DNA of 64,000 nucleotides. Origin: Neostapfia colusana. Lineage: Eukaryota > Streptophyta > Magnoliopsida > Poales > Poaceae. The notes under the pieces are model-generated. The model saw only the letters and a list, made by a program, of their open reading frames with translations, made no database searches and was not told where the DNA came from. Below, piece by piece: positions 46,110 to 58,232 of this stretch. Position 1 is the first letter of the stretch; each line of letters starts with the position of its first letter. The position numbers were made by a program, and so were the translations under genes. The DNA lies in assembly GCA_030760725.1 (NCBI GenBank), contig JASWHV010000003.1, positions 63,321,264 through 63,385,263 of the forward strand, in the 5' to 3' direction.

Positions 46110-47007
46110 TGATAGGAGGATGAGTCCCAATCTTCCGAGAGGTAGGGCAAACTTGATTGGGTGGAGATCTCGACGTTGATGATCCAAGGCTCCGAACGAA
46201 CGAAACCCCACAATCATTACACCACTGCTCCGTTGGTTATCACCCGTGTCACACGAATGACCTCGCCACGAAGGCTTATCCCTGCAAGCGCAATCAAGAA
46301 CACAAGCAAGAACAGATAAGTTGCAATCAAAACTGAATTGATCACGAATTTGGGGTCTCACAACCGATGATCGGCGAACTGTTCAATGACAGATTGTAAC
46401 TAAGCAAAACCCAGCTGTTTGTGACGGCGGCTAGGGGGTATAAAAGAGGTGGAGGACGACCAAGGGGGTGCTAGGGTCGTGACCTAACCCTAATACACGT
46501 ACATAATGGACTTGGACTCGATACAAGGCCCAATGGCCCAACTAGGTGATGCAACACCCTGACAGACTCTAAACTTTATATTGTTTCGAAGTTTCCCGTC
46601 GACTGCAAGGGAATTTTGACGTTGGGCCAGTTCCATTGGAAAGTTTATCCTCTCAACTTTCCGTGCATATGTAGAACGTCAAAAACAGAGTCCGTATGCC
46701 TCCCGTGCATCCATTTTAAGGTGGATTGCTCCTGTGCCCGAGTTGGACTCGAGTTTGAGTTGGGCTCGGTCTCTAACTTCTTGTTGGCATATTTTCTGGT
46801 CCTCCACGCCTCCAAACCCCTCTCCATGTATCTCCATGTCCTCTCCATGGTTTCTAATCATAATTAATCCATTAGGTAGCAACATACTCCCAAAATTCAT
46901 ATATAAAGAATTGTTCAGGAACGAGCTCACCTCTAAATTCAATTTTCGTGCTCGAGCTCTCTACCATGTGAGTGTTGTGTATATCTACAGGAGTGATGTC
47001 CACATCA
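46110..47007 (-). repeat. 3' LTR of Gypsy-D (898 bp)
   Basis: Minus-strand start TGATGTGGACATCAC at 47007. It lacks about 20 bp present in the right LTR (near 46962, between ctcgagctc and tctaccatg) and a shorter block near 46990, but otherwise matches closely. It includes the last codons of pol. Confidence 0.93.
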
Positions 47008-48090
47008 TCCTCCCCCTCTTGCATTGGAGTCGTCCTCGACTCAAGCTCATCTTCTTCTCCCAAGTGTGGCTTCAAATCTGAAATGTTAAATGTGGGACTA
47101 ACCCCAAACTCAGGAGGCAACTCAAGTTTATATGCATTGTCATTTATCTTCTCAAGAACCTTAAAAGGTCCAGCAGCACGTGGCATGAGTTTGGACTTTC
47201 TCAAATCCGGGAACCTATCTTTTCTCAAATGAACCCACACCAAATCACCGTGTTCCAATTTTACCTCCTTCCTACCTTTACTAGCAGCAATGCGATACTT
47301 TTCATTCATTTTTTCAATTTGTAACTTAGTAGTTTCATGCAACTTAAGAATAAATTCAGAACGTTGTGTAGCATCTAAGTTCACAATTTCAGTATGTGGT
47401 AAAGGTAGCAAATCAATTGGAGCACGAGGATTGAAACCATAGACTACCATAAACGGACTTAACTTGGTTGTGGAGTGAATACACCTGTTATAAGCAAACT
47501 CAATATGTGGCAAACACTCCTCCCACAACCTCAAATTGTCTTTCAAAACAGCCCGCAACATAGTAGATAAGGTATGATTAACTACCTCCGTTTGCCCATC
47601 AGTTTGTGGATGACAAGTAGTAGAAAACAGCAACTTTGTTCCCAATTTATACCATAAAGTTCTCCAAAAGTAACTCAAAAACTTAGCATCCCTATCAGAA
47701 ACAATAGTATTGGGAACACCATGCAAACGCACAACCTCATTAAAGAACAAATCAGTAACATGTGAAGCATTATCGTTCTTGTGGCAGGGTATAAAATGAG
47801 CCATTTTAGAGAAACGATCAACAACCACAAAGACACTATCCATCCCCCTCTTTGTTCTAGGCAATCCTAAAACAAAGTCAATAGAAATATCCTCCCAAGG
47901 TGCACTAGGAACCGGAAGAGGCATATAAAGACCATGTGGGTTAAGTCGAGACTTAGCTTTGTTGCATGTCGTGCAACGTGAAACGTAGCGCTCCACATCA
48001 CGCCTCATTCGTGGCCAAAAGAAGTGAGCGGCCAGCACATCCTCTGTCTTTTTAACACCAAAATGTCCCATCAAACCACCTCCATGCGCT
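46872..48090 (-). pseudogene. Gypsy-D integrase (about 400 aa)
   Basis: A long frame with the zinc-binding region (CTTCNKAKSR), the catalytic motifs ISIDFVLGLP, VSDRDAKFLSYFW and HPQTDGQTEVVNHTLS, then WEECLPHIEFAYNRCIHS and a C-terminal arm with GDLVWVHLRKDRFP and FNISDLKPHLGEEDE. A TAG stop at 48093-48095 just upstream replaces a CAG. The reading frame runs about 45 codons into the 3' LTR. Confidence 0.93.
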
Positions 48091-48095
48091 TCCTA

Positions 48096-49420
48096 CAACA
48101 ACAAAAGACGAACAGAGCTAGCTGGAACACACAACTTGTTAGCACGGTAGAGAAGGCCTTCACGCAGCAGGAATTTTTGCCACGTTCTTGCCTCTCTACA
48201 ATTTTTAAAGGCATCTTTGAAGTCCAAATCAGTAGCATATAACCTCTTTATGGTTTCCAAACCAAAAATTTTATGAGAAAGTTGGGATAGTATGGTATAA
48301 CGTCTAGATAAAGCATCGGCAATCACATTGTCTTTCTCTTTCTTATGTTTAATGATGTAAGAAAATGATTCTATGAACTCAATCCATTTAGCATGACATT
48401 TGTTCAGATTAGCTTGTCCTTTAAGATACTTCAAAGACTCATGATCTGAATGTATGACAAATTCTTTAGACCATAGGTAATGTTGCCAAGTTTGCAAGAC
48501 ACGCCTAAAGCATAAAGTTCTTTGTCATATGTAGAATAATTCAGCGAAGGCCCATGCAATTTTCCACTAAAGAAGGCAACAGGTTTACCTCCTTGAATTA
48601 GCACTCCTCCAATGCCAATGCCGCTCGCGTCACATTCAAGCTCGAAGGTCTTCTCAAAATCAGGAAGTTGCAGCAATGGTGCTTGTGTGAGCTTCGACTT
48701 GAGAACATCAAAAGCTTGTTGTTGTGCTGGTCCCCATCGAAACGGCACTCCATGCTTTGTCAACTCGTGGAGAGGTGCCGCAATGGTGCTGAAATCCCGC
48801 ACGAAACGCCGGTAGAAACCTGTGAGACCAAGAAAACTCCGAACATGTGTGACCATAGTCGGAAGTGGCTAGCTCGTGATGGCAACAATCTTTGTCTCGT
48901 CCACCTCAATGCCCTGTGAAGTAACAGCATACCCAAGAAAAGACACACGATCGGTGCAAAAGGTGCACTTCTCAAGGTTACCATATAAACATGCATCGTG
49001 CAAGACATTAAAAACAGCACGCAAATGTTCAAGATGCTCATCATATGACTTGCTGTAAATAAGGATATCATCAAAGTAAACCACCACAAATTTACCAATG
49101 AAAGCACGTAAAACCTCATTCATCAACCTCATGAAAGTGCTGGGCGCATTAGTTAAACCAAATGGCATGACTAACCATTCATAAAGTCCGAATTTAGTTT
49201 TAAAAGCAGTTTTCCATTCATCACCTAAAGCCATACGAATCTGATGATACCCACTACGCAAATCAATCTTGGAGAAAATAACAGAACCACTCAACTCATC
49301 AAGCATGTCATCCAATCTAGGAATAGGATAGCGATAACGAATGGTAATGATGGCTCTACAATCAACACACATGCGCCAAGTGCCATCTTTTTTTGAACCA
49401 AAAGAACATGAACAAAACAA
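48096..49420 (-). pseudogene. Gypsy-D reverse transcriptase and RNase H
   Basis: The reverse transcriptase (48869-49420) has KKDGTWRMCVDCRAI, FSKIDLRSGYHQIRM, EWLVMPFGLTNAPSTF and VYFDDILIYSKSYDEH (catalytic FDD). A TAG at 48869-48871 follows AITS, in place of the usual tryptophan. The connection and RNase H follow: SFLGLTGFYRRFVRDFS, ELECDASGIGIGGVL, YSTYDKELYAL and, after a frame change near 48490, IHSDHESLKYLKGQ and DALSRR. Confidence 0.92.
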
Positions 49421-50778
49421 GGACTAAGACTCTCACGAATGTACCCACGGTCCAGAAGATCTTGGACTTGTCGCTGAATTTCCTTAGTCTCGTCGGGGTT
49501 GGTCCTGTAGGCAGCACGGTTTGGCAAGCTCGCCCCTGGAACCAAATCAATCTTGTGCTCAATGCCTCGCACAGGTGGTAATCCAGGGGGTATCTCTGAT
49601 GGAAAAACATCCATATATTCCTGCAGAAGGTTAGCAACAACAGGTAGCAAGACAATGGATGTATCCTCAATGGAATATAAAGCATGTTTGCACACTAAAG
49701 CATAGCAAGTTCCATTAGAGGCATATAAATCATCAAGATCAGATTTAGTTGCAAGCAAAATAGGATTGTTCAACTTAATAGGTTGCTGAATTTCAGAATT
49801 GATAACACCCTTTTGCTTAGCATTATTCTTTTTCTCCTGCTCAAATTGTACAATTTCAGTGGGACTCATAGGAAGCAACACAATTTTCTTGCCCTTATGC
49901 ATGAGAGTATATTTATTAGATCGACCATGGTGAATAACATCAGTATCAAACTCCCAAGGACGTCCCAACAAAAGAGAACAAGCATCCATAGGTACCACAG
50001 CAAAATCATGATAAGAACCAATGGAAAAATGTATCCTTGCTGTTTGTGTTACCTTAACCTTACCATTGTTGTTAAACCATTGAATGTGATAAGGGTGGGG
50101 ATGCTCCCGTGTGGTCAAGCCAAGCTTCTTGACCACCTCAACATTCACCAAATTATTGCAGCTACCACCATCAATGATGGTATGTACACGGCAGTCCTTG
50201 ACGATGAGAAACATGTTGAAAAGGTTGTGACGTTGGCGGTTGTCGTCCACTCGAACCGTGGCACTCAAAGCTTGCTGCACAATCAAAGTCCTATAGTTGT
50301 TTGTCGCAGATGTACCAAGAACCTCCTCAGCACCATCATACGAACCTGAAATATTAGTTGCAATAATATTTTCATCTTCAATATCAGAAGCACTAACATA
50401 CCCACCATCAGCAGTGGCAATGATCGCCCGTTTGCTGGGGCAATCTCGTTGCATATGGCCAAGTCCCTGGCAGCGGTGGCACTTGATGTCGGAGCTGCGA
50501 CTTGTTGAAGTGTTGGGTGCAGCCGCCTTTGCTGCAACACCTGGAGGCATCTGGGACTTGCTGTTATCTTGTCCCCGTGATGTAGAAGGTGCGATGCTGC
50601 TGCGTACAACACCCGTGGAGGGTGGTGTAGAATCACGTACGCTCGAGGAGGGCGCTGCTTTGGATGGCACCGGAAATTGTCGTGGCGTGAAGGTGTTGTT
50701 CCGCCGCTGCTGTTGGCGACCCTGCACTTCTTTTTCTGCTAACATGGCAAGTTGAAATAAACGTTGAATAGAATGATA
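49291..50778 (-). pseudogene. Gypsy-D gag C terminus, zinc knuckle and protease
   Basis: It has the CCHC knuckle CHRCQGLGHMQRDC (about residue 90) and a protease with HTIIDGGSCNNLVNV as active-site segment and CSLLLGRPWEFD. A linker leads to IPPGLPPVRGIEHKIDLVPG, the start of the reverse transcriptase. A frameshift near 49385 (in a T-rich run) separates it from the downstream frame. Confidence 0.9.
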
Positions 50779-51606
50779 TTACTTGTAGTCAACTATGTCC
50801 TGGATCTCACGCCGCAAGCCCCCATAAAACCTAACAATTTGGTCTTCCTGATCCTCAACTACCCCACAACGAAGCATACCTTTCTGCAACTCTTGGTAGT
50901 ACTCTTGGACAGTCATGTTACCCTGATCAAAGCGTTGCAATTTCTTAAGAAGATCACCTCTATATGAAGGAGGAACAAACCTAGTGCGCATCTCTTCTTT
51001 TAACGCAGCCCATGTTTGTGGTGCATTACGTGTATTGACAAGTTCATTCCACCAAATTATAGAAAAATCTTTAAACTCACTAGTGGCTTGTCTAACTCTA
51101 TGTCGCTCAGGAACAAGATGAGAGCTAAATTTTTGTTCTACCATCATCTCCCAATCCAAGTAAGTCTCAGCATCATAAGATCCATAAAATGTTGGAATAG
51201 AAAACTTAATCTTAGCATAAGGATCATTATCTTGTTCAGGAGCATGAGGATGAGGTCTACCTTCCATACCTTGACGATTTCGTCGAGGGTGACGGCGCTG
51301 CTGTGCATCAACCTCATCGTTATTGAAGTCATCCTCTGTGTCGTAGTGAGCATGTGCATCACCATCAAGGATGATAGAGGGTGTAGCTTGTTGGGGAAGA
51401 CGAGTCTCCATCTCATCCAACCGTGTGGTCAGACCAGCAACACTTGTATGGAGCCTCTGAAAGGTGGTTGTTGTAGTGGTCTGGTAATTGTTGAAAGCTT
51501 CGGTCATTGCCCGCATCATGTCCTTTAGTTCCATATGGGACACGCACTCATCATCATCCAGAGGTGTAGAACCAGAGGTATTATCCATAGGCTTCTTTCC
51601 TGTCAT
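50779..51606 (-). pseudogene. Gypsy-D gag N-terminal part (275 aa)
   Basis: It starts at 51606 with MTGKKPMDNTSG. A coiled-coil-like segment (FQRLHTSVAGLTTRLDEMET) is followed by the gag core: FYGSYDAETYLDWEMMVEQK, IIWWNELVNTR, FVPPSYRGDLLKKLQ, GNMTVQEYYQELQKGML. A TAA at 50779-50781 interrupts the frame before the region with the zinc knuckle. About 1.1 kb of leader lies between this start and the right LTR. Confidence 0.9.
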
Positions 51607-52695
51607 TGTTAGTACAAAACAGAAACGAAGACAAAAAGATCGTGAAGAACCCTATTACTACGCTCTCCAAAGTGGGTGGAAAATCGATCAGTAAGATGCG
51701 TCTTACCCCGCTCTTACAAGTTTCTTACCGGCACTGCAGGTGGCCAACGGTGACCGGTGTGAAGGAAGCAGAGAGTGGGTGTGATTGCAAAGGTTACCTG
51801 TTCTACTCGAGAGAAGGTGGAGCTTGGAAGGCTCAAATGCAGTATATGTATGTGGCACACAAGTTAGTAATAGATAGCAATGCTGAATAAGTGTCCAAAG
51901 AATTTCACCTAGTTGCTGGCCTAAGAATGTATTAGAACAGTTGTGGCAACAAGCAAGGACAAGGATGAATGATGATGAACAGCAAGGATAATATCAGCAA
52001 GTATCCAGCACTCGCACAGAAATAGAACACCCCTTAGCCTCCTGTTTTTGTCTTGAAGCACTAGTCGAAATCCAAATCTTTTTTTTCTTCTCTTTTTTTG
52101 ATATTTTTTCCTCAACCAGGGGCACAAGAATAGAAACAGCACCAAGTATTAGCTCAAACCGATGAAAGATGAGATCGGCACAAATTCAGGAGCGATTGGA
52201 AAAACTGGTGCTGGAACTTCGGAGTTCGAAACGAGGGCCTTCTTAATTTTTTTTGATTTTTTTTTTGAAAACGCCGTATGTGGACTTTTTCGAGACCTTT
52301 CTGGGAAAAAATGCGCCTCAATCGGAGTTACGAGCGAAATATTATGCCCGTTTTAAGGAGGATACCCCGAATCAGGTTTTGGTGGTGGTGGAAACTGCAG
52401 CAGAAACGAATCGGTGGATGGAATTCTTTTGTAGATTGGTTTTTTATAGATGGCAGCGGATGGAAGAAACAAAACTGAACCAAAACAAATCTAAACCAGC
52501 AACCAGACTTAACCTAGGACACGAACTCAGAACTACGGACTCCGAAACTAAATTGTGCAAAAGGTTGAGCGGGGGTTGTAGGTCAGGGAAACTAAAATTT
52601 TTTTGTGCCTTTTTGTGGACGATAGGACTGAAACAAAATAAATCTAAAGGGCACACAAGTATACCTCACGGTGAACCTGGAAATCTGATACCAAT
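51607..52695 (-). other. 5' leader of Gypsy-D, no gene
   Basis: About 1.1 kb between the primer-binding site and gag. It contains T-rich and A-rich runs (for example near 52080 and 52245) and short open frames only. This is a usual length for an untranslated leader in plant Gypsy elements. Confidence 0.6.
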
Positions 52696-53618
52696 TGATA
52701 GGAGGATGAGTCCCGATCTTCCGAGAGGTAGGGTAAACTTGATTGGTGGAGATCTCGACGTTGATGATCCAAGGCTCCGAACGAACGAAACCCCACAATC
52801 ACTACACCACTGCTCCGTTGGTTATCACCCGTGTCACACGAATGACCTCGCCACGAAGGCTTATCCCTGCAAGTGCAATCAAGAACACAAGCAAGAACAG
52901 AGAAGTTGCAATCAAAACTGAATTGATCACGAATTTGGGGTCTCACAACCGATGATCGGCGAACTGTTCAATGATAGATTGTAACTAAGCAAAACCCAGC
53001 TGTTTGTGACGGCTGCTAGGGGGTATAAAAGAGGTGGAGGACGACCAGGGGGGTGCTGGGGTCGTGACCTAACCCTAATACACGCACATAATGGACTTGG
53101 ACTCGATACAAGGCCCAATGGCCCAACTAGGTGATGCAACACCCTGACAGACTCTAAACTTTATATTGTTTCGAAGTTTCCCGCCGACTCCAAGGGAATT
53201 TGACGTGGGGTCAGTTCCATTGGAAAGTTTATCCTCTCAGCTTTCCGTGCATATGTAGAACGTCAAAAACGGAGTCCGTATGCCTCCTGTGCATCCATTT
53301 TAAGGTGGACTGCTCCTGGGCCCGAGTTGGACTGGAGTTTGAGTTGGGCTCGGTCTCTAACTTCTTGTTGGCGTATTTTCTGGTCCTCCACGCCTCCAAA
53401 CCCCTCTCCATGTATCTCCATGTCCTCTCCATGGTTCCTAATCATAATTAATCTATTAGGTAGCAACATACTCTCAAAATTCACATATAAAGAATTGTTC
53501 AGGAACGAGCTCACCTCTAAATTCAATTTTCGTGCTCGAGCTCTAGTAATTGGACCTTGCATGTCTACCATGTGAGTGTTGTGTATATCTGCAGGATGCA
53601 ATAGTGATGTCCACATCA
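52696..53618 (-). repeat. 5' LTR of Gypsy-D (923 bp)
   Basis: Same ends as the left LTR. It keeps an about 20-bp block missing in the other copy, so a frame reading GPITRARARKLNLEVSSF is visible (about 53560-53500). This motif is conserved at the pol C terminus of several plant Gypsy groups. Confidence 0.93.
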
Positions 53619-53623
53619 GGTTA

Positions 53624-54430
53624 GGGTAGCATGCGCACCCGAAGACTCGAAGGTGGTCGTAGAGAGGAGTGGTGCCGAAAAGAGCAAAGTGAGGGGTAGG
53701 GGCACTAAGGCGATTAATGAGGAAAGTGGCGGTGTGAAGAGCCTCCGCCTAGTACCGAGCAGGAATGGAGGTCTAAAACATCAGGGAACGCACGACATCG
53801 TTAGTGGTAAGAATCATGCGTTTGGCCTTGCCGTTCTGAGGGGAACTGTACGGGCAAGACATGCACAACTAAACACCGCGAGAGAGTAGGAAGTCACGGA
53901 ACGCAGAGTTATCGAACTCGTGCCTGTTATCGCACTGGATGGCTCGAATAATGCGCCCAAACTGGGTGGACACCCAAGCGAAGAAGTGAGAAAGAGTGAC
54001 GAACGTATCAGACTTCTGTCGCAAGGGAAAAGTCCACGAATGGTGTGAAAAATCATCAAGTATCACCTAGTAATATTTATAACCAGAAACACTGACAATT
54101 GGAGAAGTCCAAAGATCACAGTGAATCAGATCAAAAATCCACTCAACATGAGTAACAGAGTGCGGAAATGGACGCTGAACATGGCGACCAAGCTGACAGC
54201 CATGACACACAGACTCATGAGTGCCCCTAGTACACGAAATCACTGAACTACTAGACAACTTAGACATGACATCAACACCAGGGTGGACGAGCCAGCGATG
54301 CCAAGTCGTGGAAGAAGTTGTCATAGCTAGGACAAAAGGCGAAGCTGAAGCGGAAGCAGGAAGACGAAACGTGTACAGGGGCCCCGAACTCTCATAGCGG
54401 AGAAGAAGACACCGGGTAGTAAGATCCTTC
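53624..54430 (-). pseudogene. Copia-C integrase core
   Basis: It contains TTWHRWLVHPGVDVMSKLS with the zinc-binding HHCC region (CHGCQLGRHVQRPF), then LIHCDLWTSPIVSVSGYKYY, DDFSHHSWTFPL and QCDNRHEFDNSAFRDF. A stop at about 54067 and frame changes break it. It continues at 46109 on the other side of Gypsy-D. Confidence 0.85.
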
Positions 54431-54540
54431 ACGGATAAACCAAAAGGATCAAATTCAATGGAAACATGGTTGTCAGTGGTAAAACGATGAACAGAAAGAA
54501 GATTCTGAATAATATCAGGAGCAACGAGAACATCTCTGAG

Positions 54541-56650
54541 CTAGAAAGAACCCGAAGGACCCAAGTCACCTACTGAGGTGACAGGAAGAACAGACCCATT
54601 CCCAACAACGATAGATGAAGGATAACAAGGGTGGTAAGGGTGGGTAGAAGAGAGTATACCAACATTAGGAGTGGTGTGGTACGATGCGCCTGAATCAGCA
54701 ACCCAGTCAGCATCGGGTGAAGTGAGAGTCATCGTGCTGAAGGAGGAAGCCAGCAACTAACGGTCCTACCCGTCACGAGTGGTGTGCTGCGCCGAGGACT
54801 CAGCTCCCGAGCCCCGGTGGTGGAAGGCCCACCAGAGGTCGGAGTCCACTGTCCTCCAGTTGGGTAGCCAGGCCCGCCGTGGGTAGGAGTGGCCATGTAG
54901 GCTGCCTTAGGTCGCAAAGGGCGAGGTGGAGTGAGACCCGGAGATGGCCCGGGCCACATGGAGATCTGGCCAGTCCACGGGTTGTAGGGAGTGAGCCAGG
55001 GTGGCAGAACACCTGCGCCACCACCCTGACCGGTGCCACCACCGCCAGTAGTACCACCTCCTCCTCCAGAACCTACCGGCCACCCCTCATACGACCACCA
55101 CGATGACGATTACCACCGCCAGGGCTGGTAGGGCCCCCTGGAGTGGTAGGCGGGAACGACGGTTGTCCCCCTGAAAGAGCAGCAGGTGGAGGAGGTCGGT
55201 AGGACTGCCCAGAGCCGTAGAAGGCGGTGGCAGTCGAGGAGACGACAAGGCCTCTAGAATTGATCTTCTCGAGCTCGAGATTAGACCAGACCTTCTCGAA
55301 GGTCGGGAGCGGCTCCACACGAAGAATCGCAGTCCGGAGGTGGGAGTAGCGCTCGTTTAGGCCCTGCAGGACCTGTAGAACGAGAGAAGTCTCTAGAATG
55401 TGGTCACCAAGGTCGTGAAGGACATCCGCCATACCCTTCATCTGGTGACAGTAGGCGGAGAGACCGACAGGTCCCCCTGGACAGCAGCCGCGAACCGCGT
55501 CCGGATGTAAAGAGCTCGAGTCACGCGGTTCCCCTAGAAGCGCTGCTCGAGGATGAGCCACACCTGACGAGCAGTGCCACCACCACGCTGCCCGAGAATG
55601 TCGTGCTGCTCGTCAGAGAGAGAGCCAAGGATCCAGGCAAGGACCTGGTTGTCCATGCTGATTCAGGAGTCTTCCAGTGGGGAGTCGTCCCGGAGGACGT
55701 GATCGTCAAGGCGAAAATGCCTCAACGTGAGGAGAAGCCGGTGACGCCACCTAGTACAAGGTGGAGTCGGTGTTGAGGACAATCAGGACAAGTGTCCGGA
55801 TGTTCTGGACACCAGCTGACTGAGCGTGGAGAGCGGTGACGAGGGAAGACGCGTAGGTGCTATAGACAACTCCGTCGCCTAAGGAGGGCTCACGGGTGGC
55901 ACTCCACTACTGGTGTGTGGCCTCCTCGAGCTGGTGAGTAAGAGCCGCCATGGACGCTCGCTCCTGCTCCAGGGCAAGAGCGAGAGTCCGCTCACGCTCG
56001 CGAGCAGCCGCCGGATCAGCGGCGATGCCGGAGGCAGTCGCAGACGGCTGACCAGTACTACTGGCGGGATCCACCGGATCAGCGAGGGTAGCAAAGACGG
56101 CAGCCGGCGGCGGTGGCGACGAGGCATGCGACACCAAAGGAGCAGGATGTCATCGTGGCATCATCCCGGCCTACCATCCAGGGGAAGCAGCAGTAGCAGC
56201 CTGGGAGGAGAGAGGCTCCAAACCCGTGATGTAGGAAGGTACCACCGGTGACGGCGTGGTCTACAGACCCGCCGGCGGCCACAGGCCGAGCAGCAGTGGC
56301 GGCTGGACGCCAGCCGGCGGTGGCCACACATGAGGGGCCGTCGTGCGGCTGAGCATGGGACGGAGGCGGCTGTGCTGCAGACGGAGGCGGCCACGTGCCT
56401 AGAGGCGGCGGCGGCCGAGGGCTAGGAGCCGGCGGCGACCGAGTACTCGGCGGCGGCGGCGGGAAGGAGCCAGGCGGTGGCGGGTTCGGCGGCGGTGGCT
56501 GGAGATGACCCGGCAGTGGCCGGATCTGAGCCGGCGGCAGCAGCGATCACCGCACGCCAGGAGGCATGGCGGCGGTGACCTAGGGCGGCGTGACCGAGCC
56601 GGCAGCGACCGACCCCGAGGGCGGGGCGGCGGCGGTGGCAGAAGCCAGAG
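54541..56650 (-). pseudogene. Copia-C gag and protease
   Basis: The gag N-terminal half is low-complexity and GC-rich, with an Arg/Glu-rich coiled-coil-like segment (ARERERTLALALEQERASM, about 55990). The conserved gag core follows at 55561-55073: HQMKGMADVLHDLGDHI, LNERYSHLRTAI and FEKVWSNLELEK. A Gly/Pro-rich tail follows. The protease segment WVADSGASYHTTPNVG is at about 54700. Several stops and frame changes occur. Confidence 0.75.
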
Positions 56651-56761
56651 GGGCGGAGGGAGGGAGGGAGGGAGGGAAGAAGAGGCGGTCGGCGGTGGCC
56701 GTGGCCTGCTCGATCCCATGTAGAGAGAGAGAGGAGAGGAAGGAAACCTGGGCTGATACCA

Positions 56762-56885
56762 TATTAGAGTGGGAAAACAGATTCAGATTTCATAATAGAG
56801 TGTCAAGGGTACATATAGCCCTCAAGGCTAGATACATGGGTCAGGCCCAATACACCCCATATAACAGTCCAACAACAGTCCAACA
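56762..56885 (-). repeat. 5' LTR of Copia-C (124 bp)
   Basis: It mirrors the left LTR, with an extra tandem copy of acagtccaac at its outer end (56874-56885). The primer-binding site directly adjoins its inner end. Confidence 0.88.
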
Positions 56886-57164
56886 ATCAGGAGTAGATGT
56901 GTTACACCCCAAAACAAGATGAAGTTTCCGTGATACTTGCACTTGTTCCTGCTGCACCAGGCTAATAGAAGACATGGCAAGATCAACCTTCAAACTGACA
57001 GCCCCCAAATCAGTAGAAAATGATGTAACTTTTGTTTCCAATGAATCCAACTTATCATTCAGTTTGGCAATAGAATCCATAAAACTTTTCTCAGACTCAG
57101 ACATCTTAGCAACAAGAAATCGGGTCTGAGGGCCTGGTTTATATGACGCCGTGGTGTTTCTCAC
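56886..57164 (-). pseudogene. Gypsy-A gag N terminus
   Basis: It starts at the ATG at 57164 (MRNTTASYKPGP) and includes a coiled-coil-like helix (MDSIAKLNDKLDSLETKV). It runs to the Copia-C boundary at 56886. The same frame continues at 43832 with GLIGAPPSS, showing that Copia-C inserted within this coding sequence. Confidence 0.8.
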
Positions 57165-57226
57165 TCCTAATCGAGATCAGCATCAAGAGAGTTCCGAAAA
57201 ATTACCAAACATGTCTCTGATACCAG

Positions 57227-57493
57227 TGTAATATCTATAGAAATCCCTGCACGGTCGCACACATGAACGATATTGTGAGCAGAGGATTCAGAGACGAGGA
57301 ACACCAAAAGGTTCAGAAATAAGAACTCGACACAGAACCTCCAAGCATAACACGAATCAAACGAGATATGGCTCACACAGTTTCATTCTCCTCTCCAACA
57401 CACTGTTCAGATCAGTGGATAAGTGTTACAGCAATTTCATATGAGAAGAGAGAAGAACTGGAGATTGGGGAAGAAGAAAGGGGAGGTTGAGAA
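57227..57493 (-). repeat. 5' LTR of Gypsy-A, truncated by Copia-E
   Basis: 267 bp aligned to the first part (plus-strand view) of the 450-bp left LTR. It stops at gttgagaa where Copia-E begins. The remainder should resume after Copia-E, outside the window. Confidence 0.88.
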
Positions 57494-57622
57494 TGTTAGA
57501 GATACAATAGTGATATTATATTAGATGATGTATTATGGGCTTATTTGCATATTTATACTCATCATGTACTCTATATATTGGAGCCTCCTACCCTCTCAAT
57601 AATACCAGTGCTGTTCATAACA
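57494..57622 (+). repeat. 5' LTR of Copia-E (129 bp)
   Basis: It starts TGTTAGAGATAC, contains a TATA-like ctatatattgg near 57572, and ends TTCATAACA directly before the primer-binding site. Only this LTR is in the window, so the length relies on the TG/CA ends and the site that follows. Confidence 0.85.
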
Positions 57623-58232
57623 TGGTAACAGAGTCAGAAATTAGGGTTTCTTTTCTACCCTAGTCTATTGCACTTGCGGTTTCCTTCTTGCCGTGCCGCC
57701 TCGATCCAACTCAGATTTTTTTCTCTTCTGCACCGCCTGTCCTGCATCTCCATCGGCACTCGTGTGGTGCTGCTGGCACCCTGTGTCTGCCTCGATCTGC
57801 ACGCTGGACACGCACCTGCTCCCTTTGTTGGCTCCACTACGTGCTCCTCCGGTGGGCTCCACTACCTGCTGCGTCTTTTCAGGAACCGCCCCTGTCAGCT
57901 CTTGGCTGTGCTGCACGTGGGTGCAAGCGGTGCTGTTTTTTATCAGCGCCCTATGCTCACGTGGTCACGCCCCGATCGCTTGCTGCGCTGCGCCTGATCG
58001 GCGCCGCGTTGCCTCGGGTTGTGATCTCTTCTGCCAGAGCACGTCTTGATCTTGAGTCCACCGTGCTGCGAAGTGGCCTAGGGTAAAAAAAGAAGGAAAA
58101 AAAGAAGAAAAAAGAAAAAATAATAAAGAAAAAATATATATTTTGCAGCTTGTGACGCTTTCTCTTTTACGCTCTCGTCGTCGCCCGCCGCTGCTTATTT
58201 TGCACTCTCGCCGTCGCTGTTGTCCTGTCGAG

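Larger units (their letters stand above)
46110..53618 (-). mobile_element. Gypsy retrotransposon (Gypsy-D), nested in Copia-C
   Basis: A 7509-bp element with LTRs 46110-47007 and 52696-53618 and a perfect target duplication ggtta (46105-46109 and 53619-53623). The primer-binding site (minus-strand tggtatcag) lies at 52693-52685 and the polypurine tract at 47008-47018. Minus-strand order is gag, protease, reverse transcriptase, RNase H, integrase. It interrupts the integrase gene of Copia-C, so it is the youngest of the three layers here. The pol frame is broken by a few stops and frameshifts. Confidence 0.95.
43838..56885 (-). mobile_element. Copia retrotransposon with very short LTRs (Copia-C), nested in Gypsy-A
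   Basis: LTRs are only 116 bp (43838-43953) and 124 bp (56762-56885), with a perfect target duplication atcag (43833-43837 and 56886-56890). The primer-binding site (minus-strand tggtatcagccc) lies at 56761-56750 and the polypurine tract at 43954-43966. Without Gypsy-D it is about 5.5 kb. Minus-strand domain order is gag, protease, integrase, reverse transcriptase, RNase H (Copia). The Gypsy-A gag frame continues across it, so it inserted into that gene. All its genes are broken. Confidence 0.93.
33774..57493 (-). mobile_element. Gypsy LTR retrotransposon (Gypsy-A), outermost layer of the nest
   Basis: The left (3') LTR is 33774-34223 and the right (5') LTR starts at 57227, cut at 57493 by Copia-E. 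The primer-binding site lies at 57225-57213 (minus-strand tggtatcagagac) and the polypurine tract at 34224-34238. Excluding Gypsy-B and Copia-C the visible element is about 5.5 kb. Domain order on the minus strand is gag, protease, reverse transcriptase, RNase H, integrase, which is Gypsy. The host flank at the left is aactt (33769-33773); the matching right flank lies outside the window. Frameshifts make it inactive. Confidence 0.9.
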
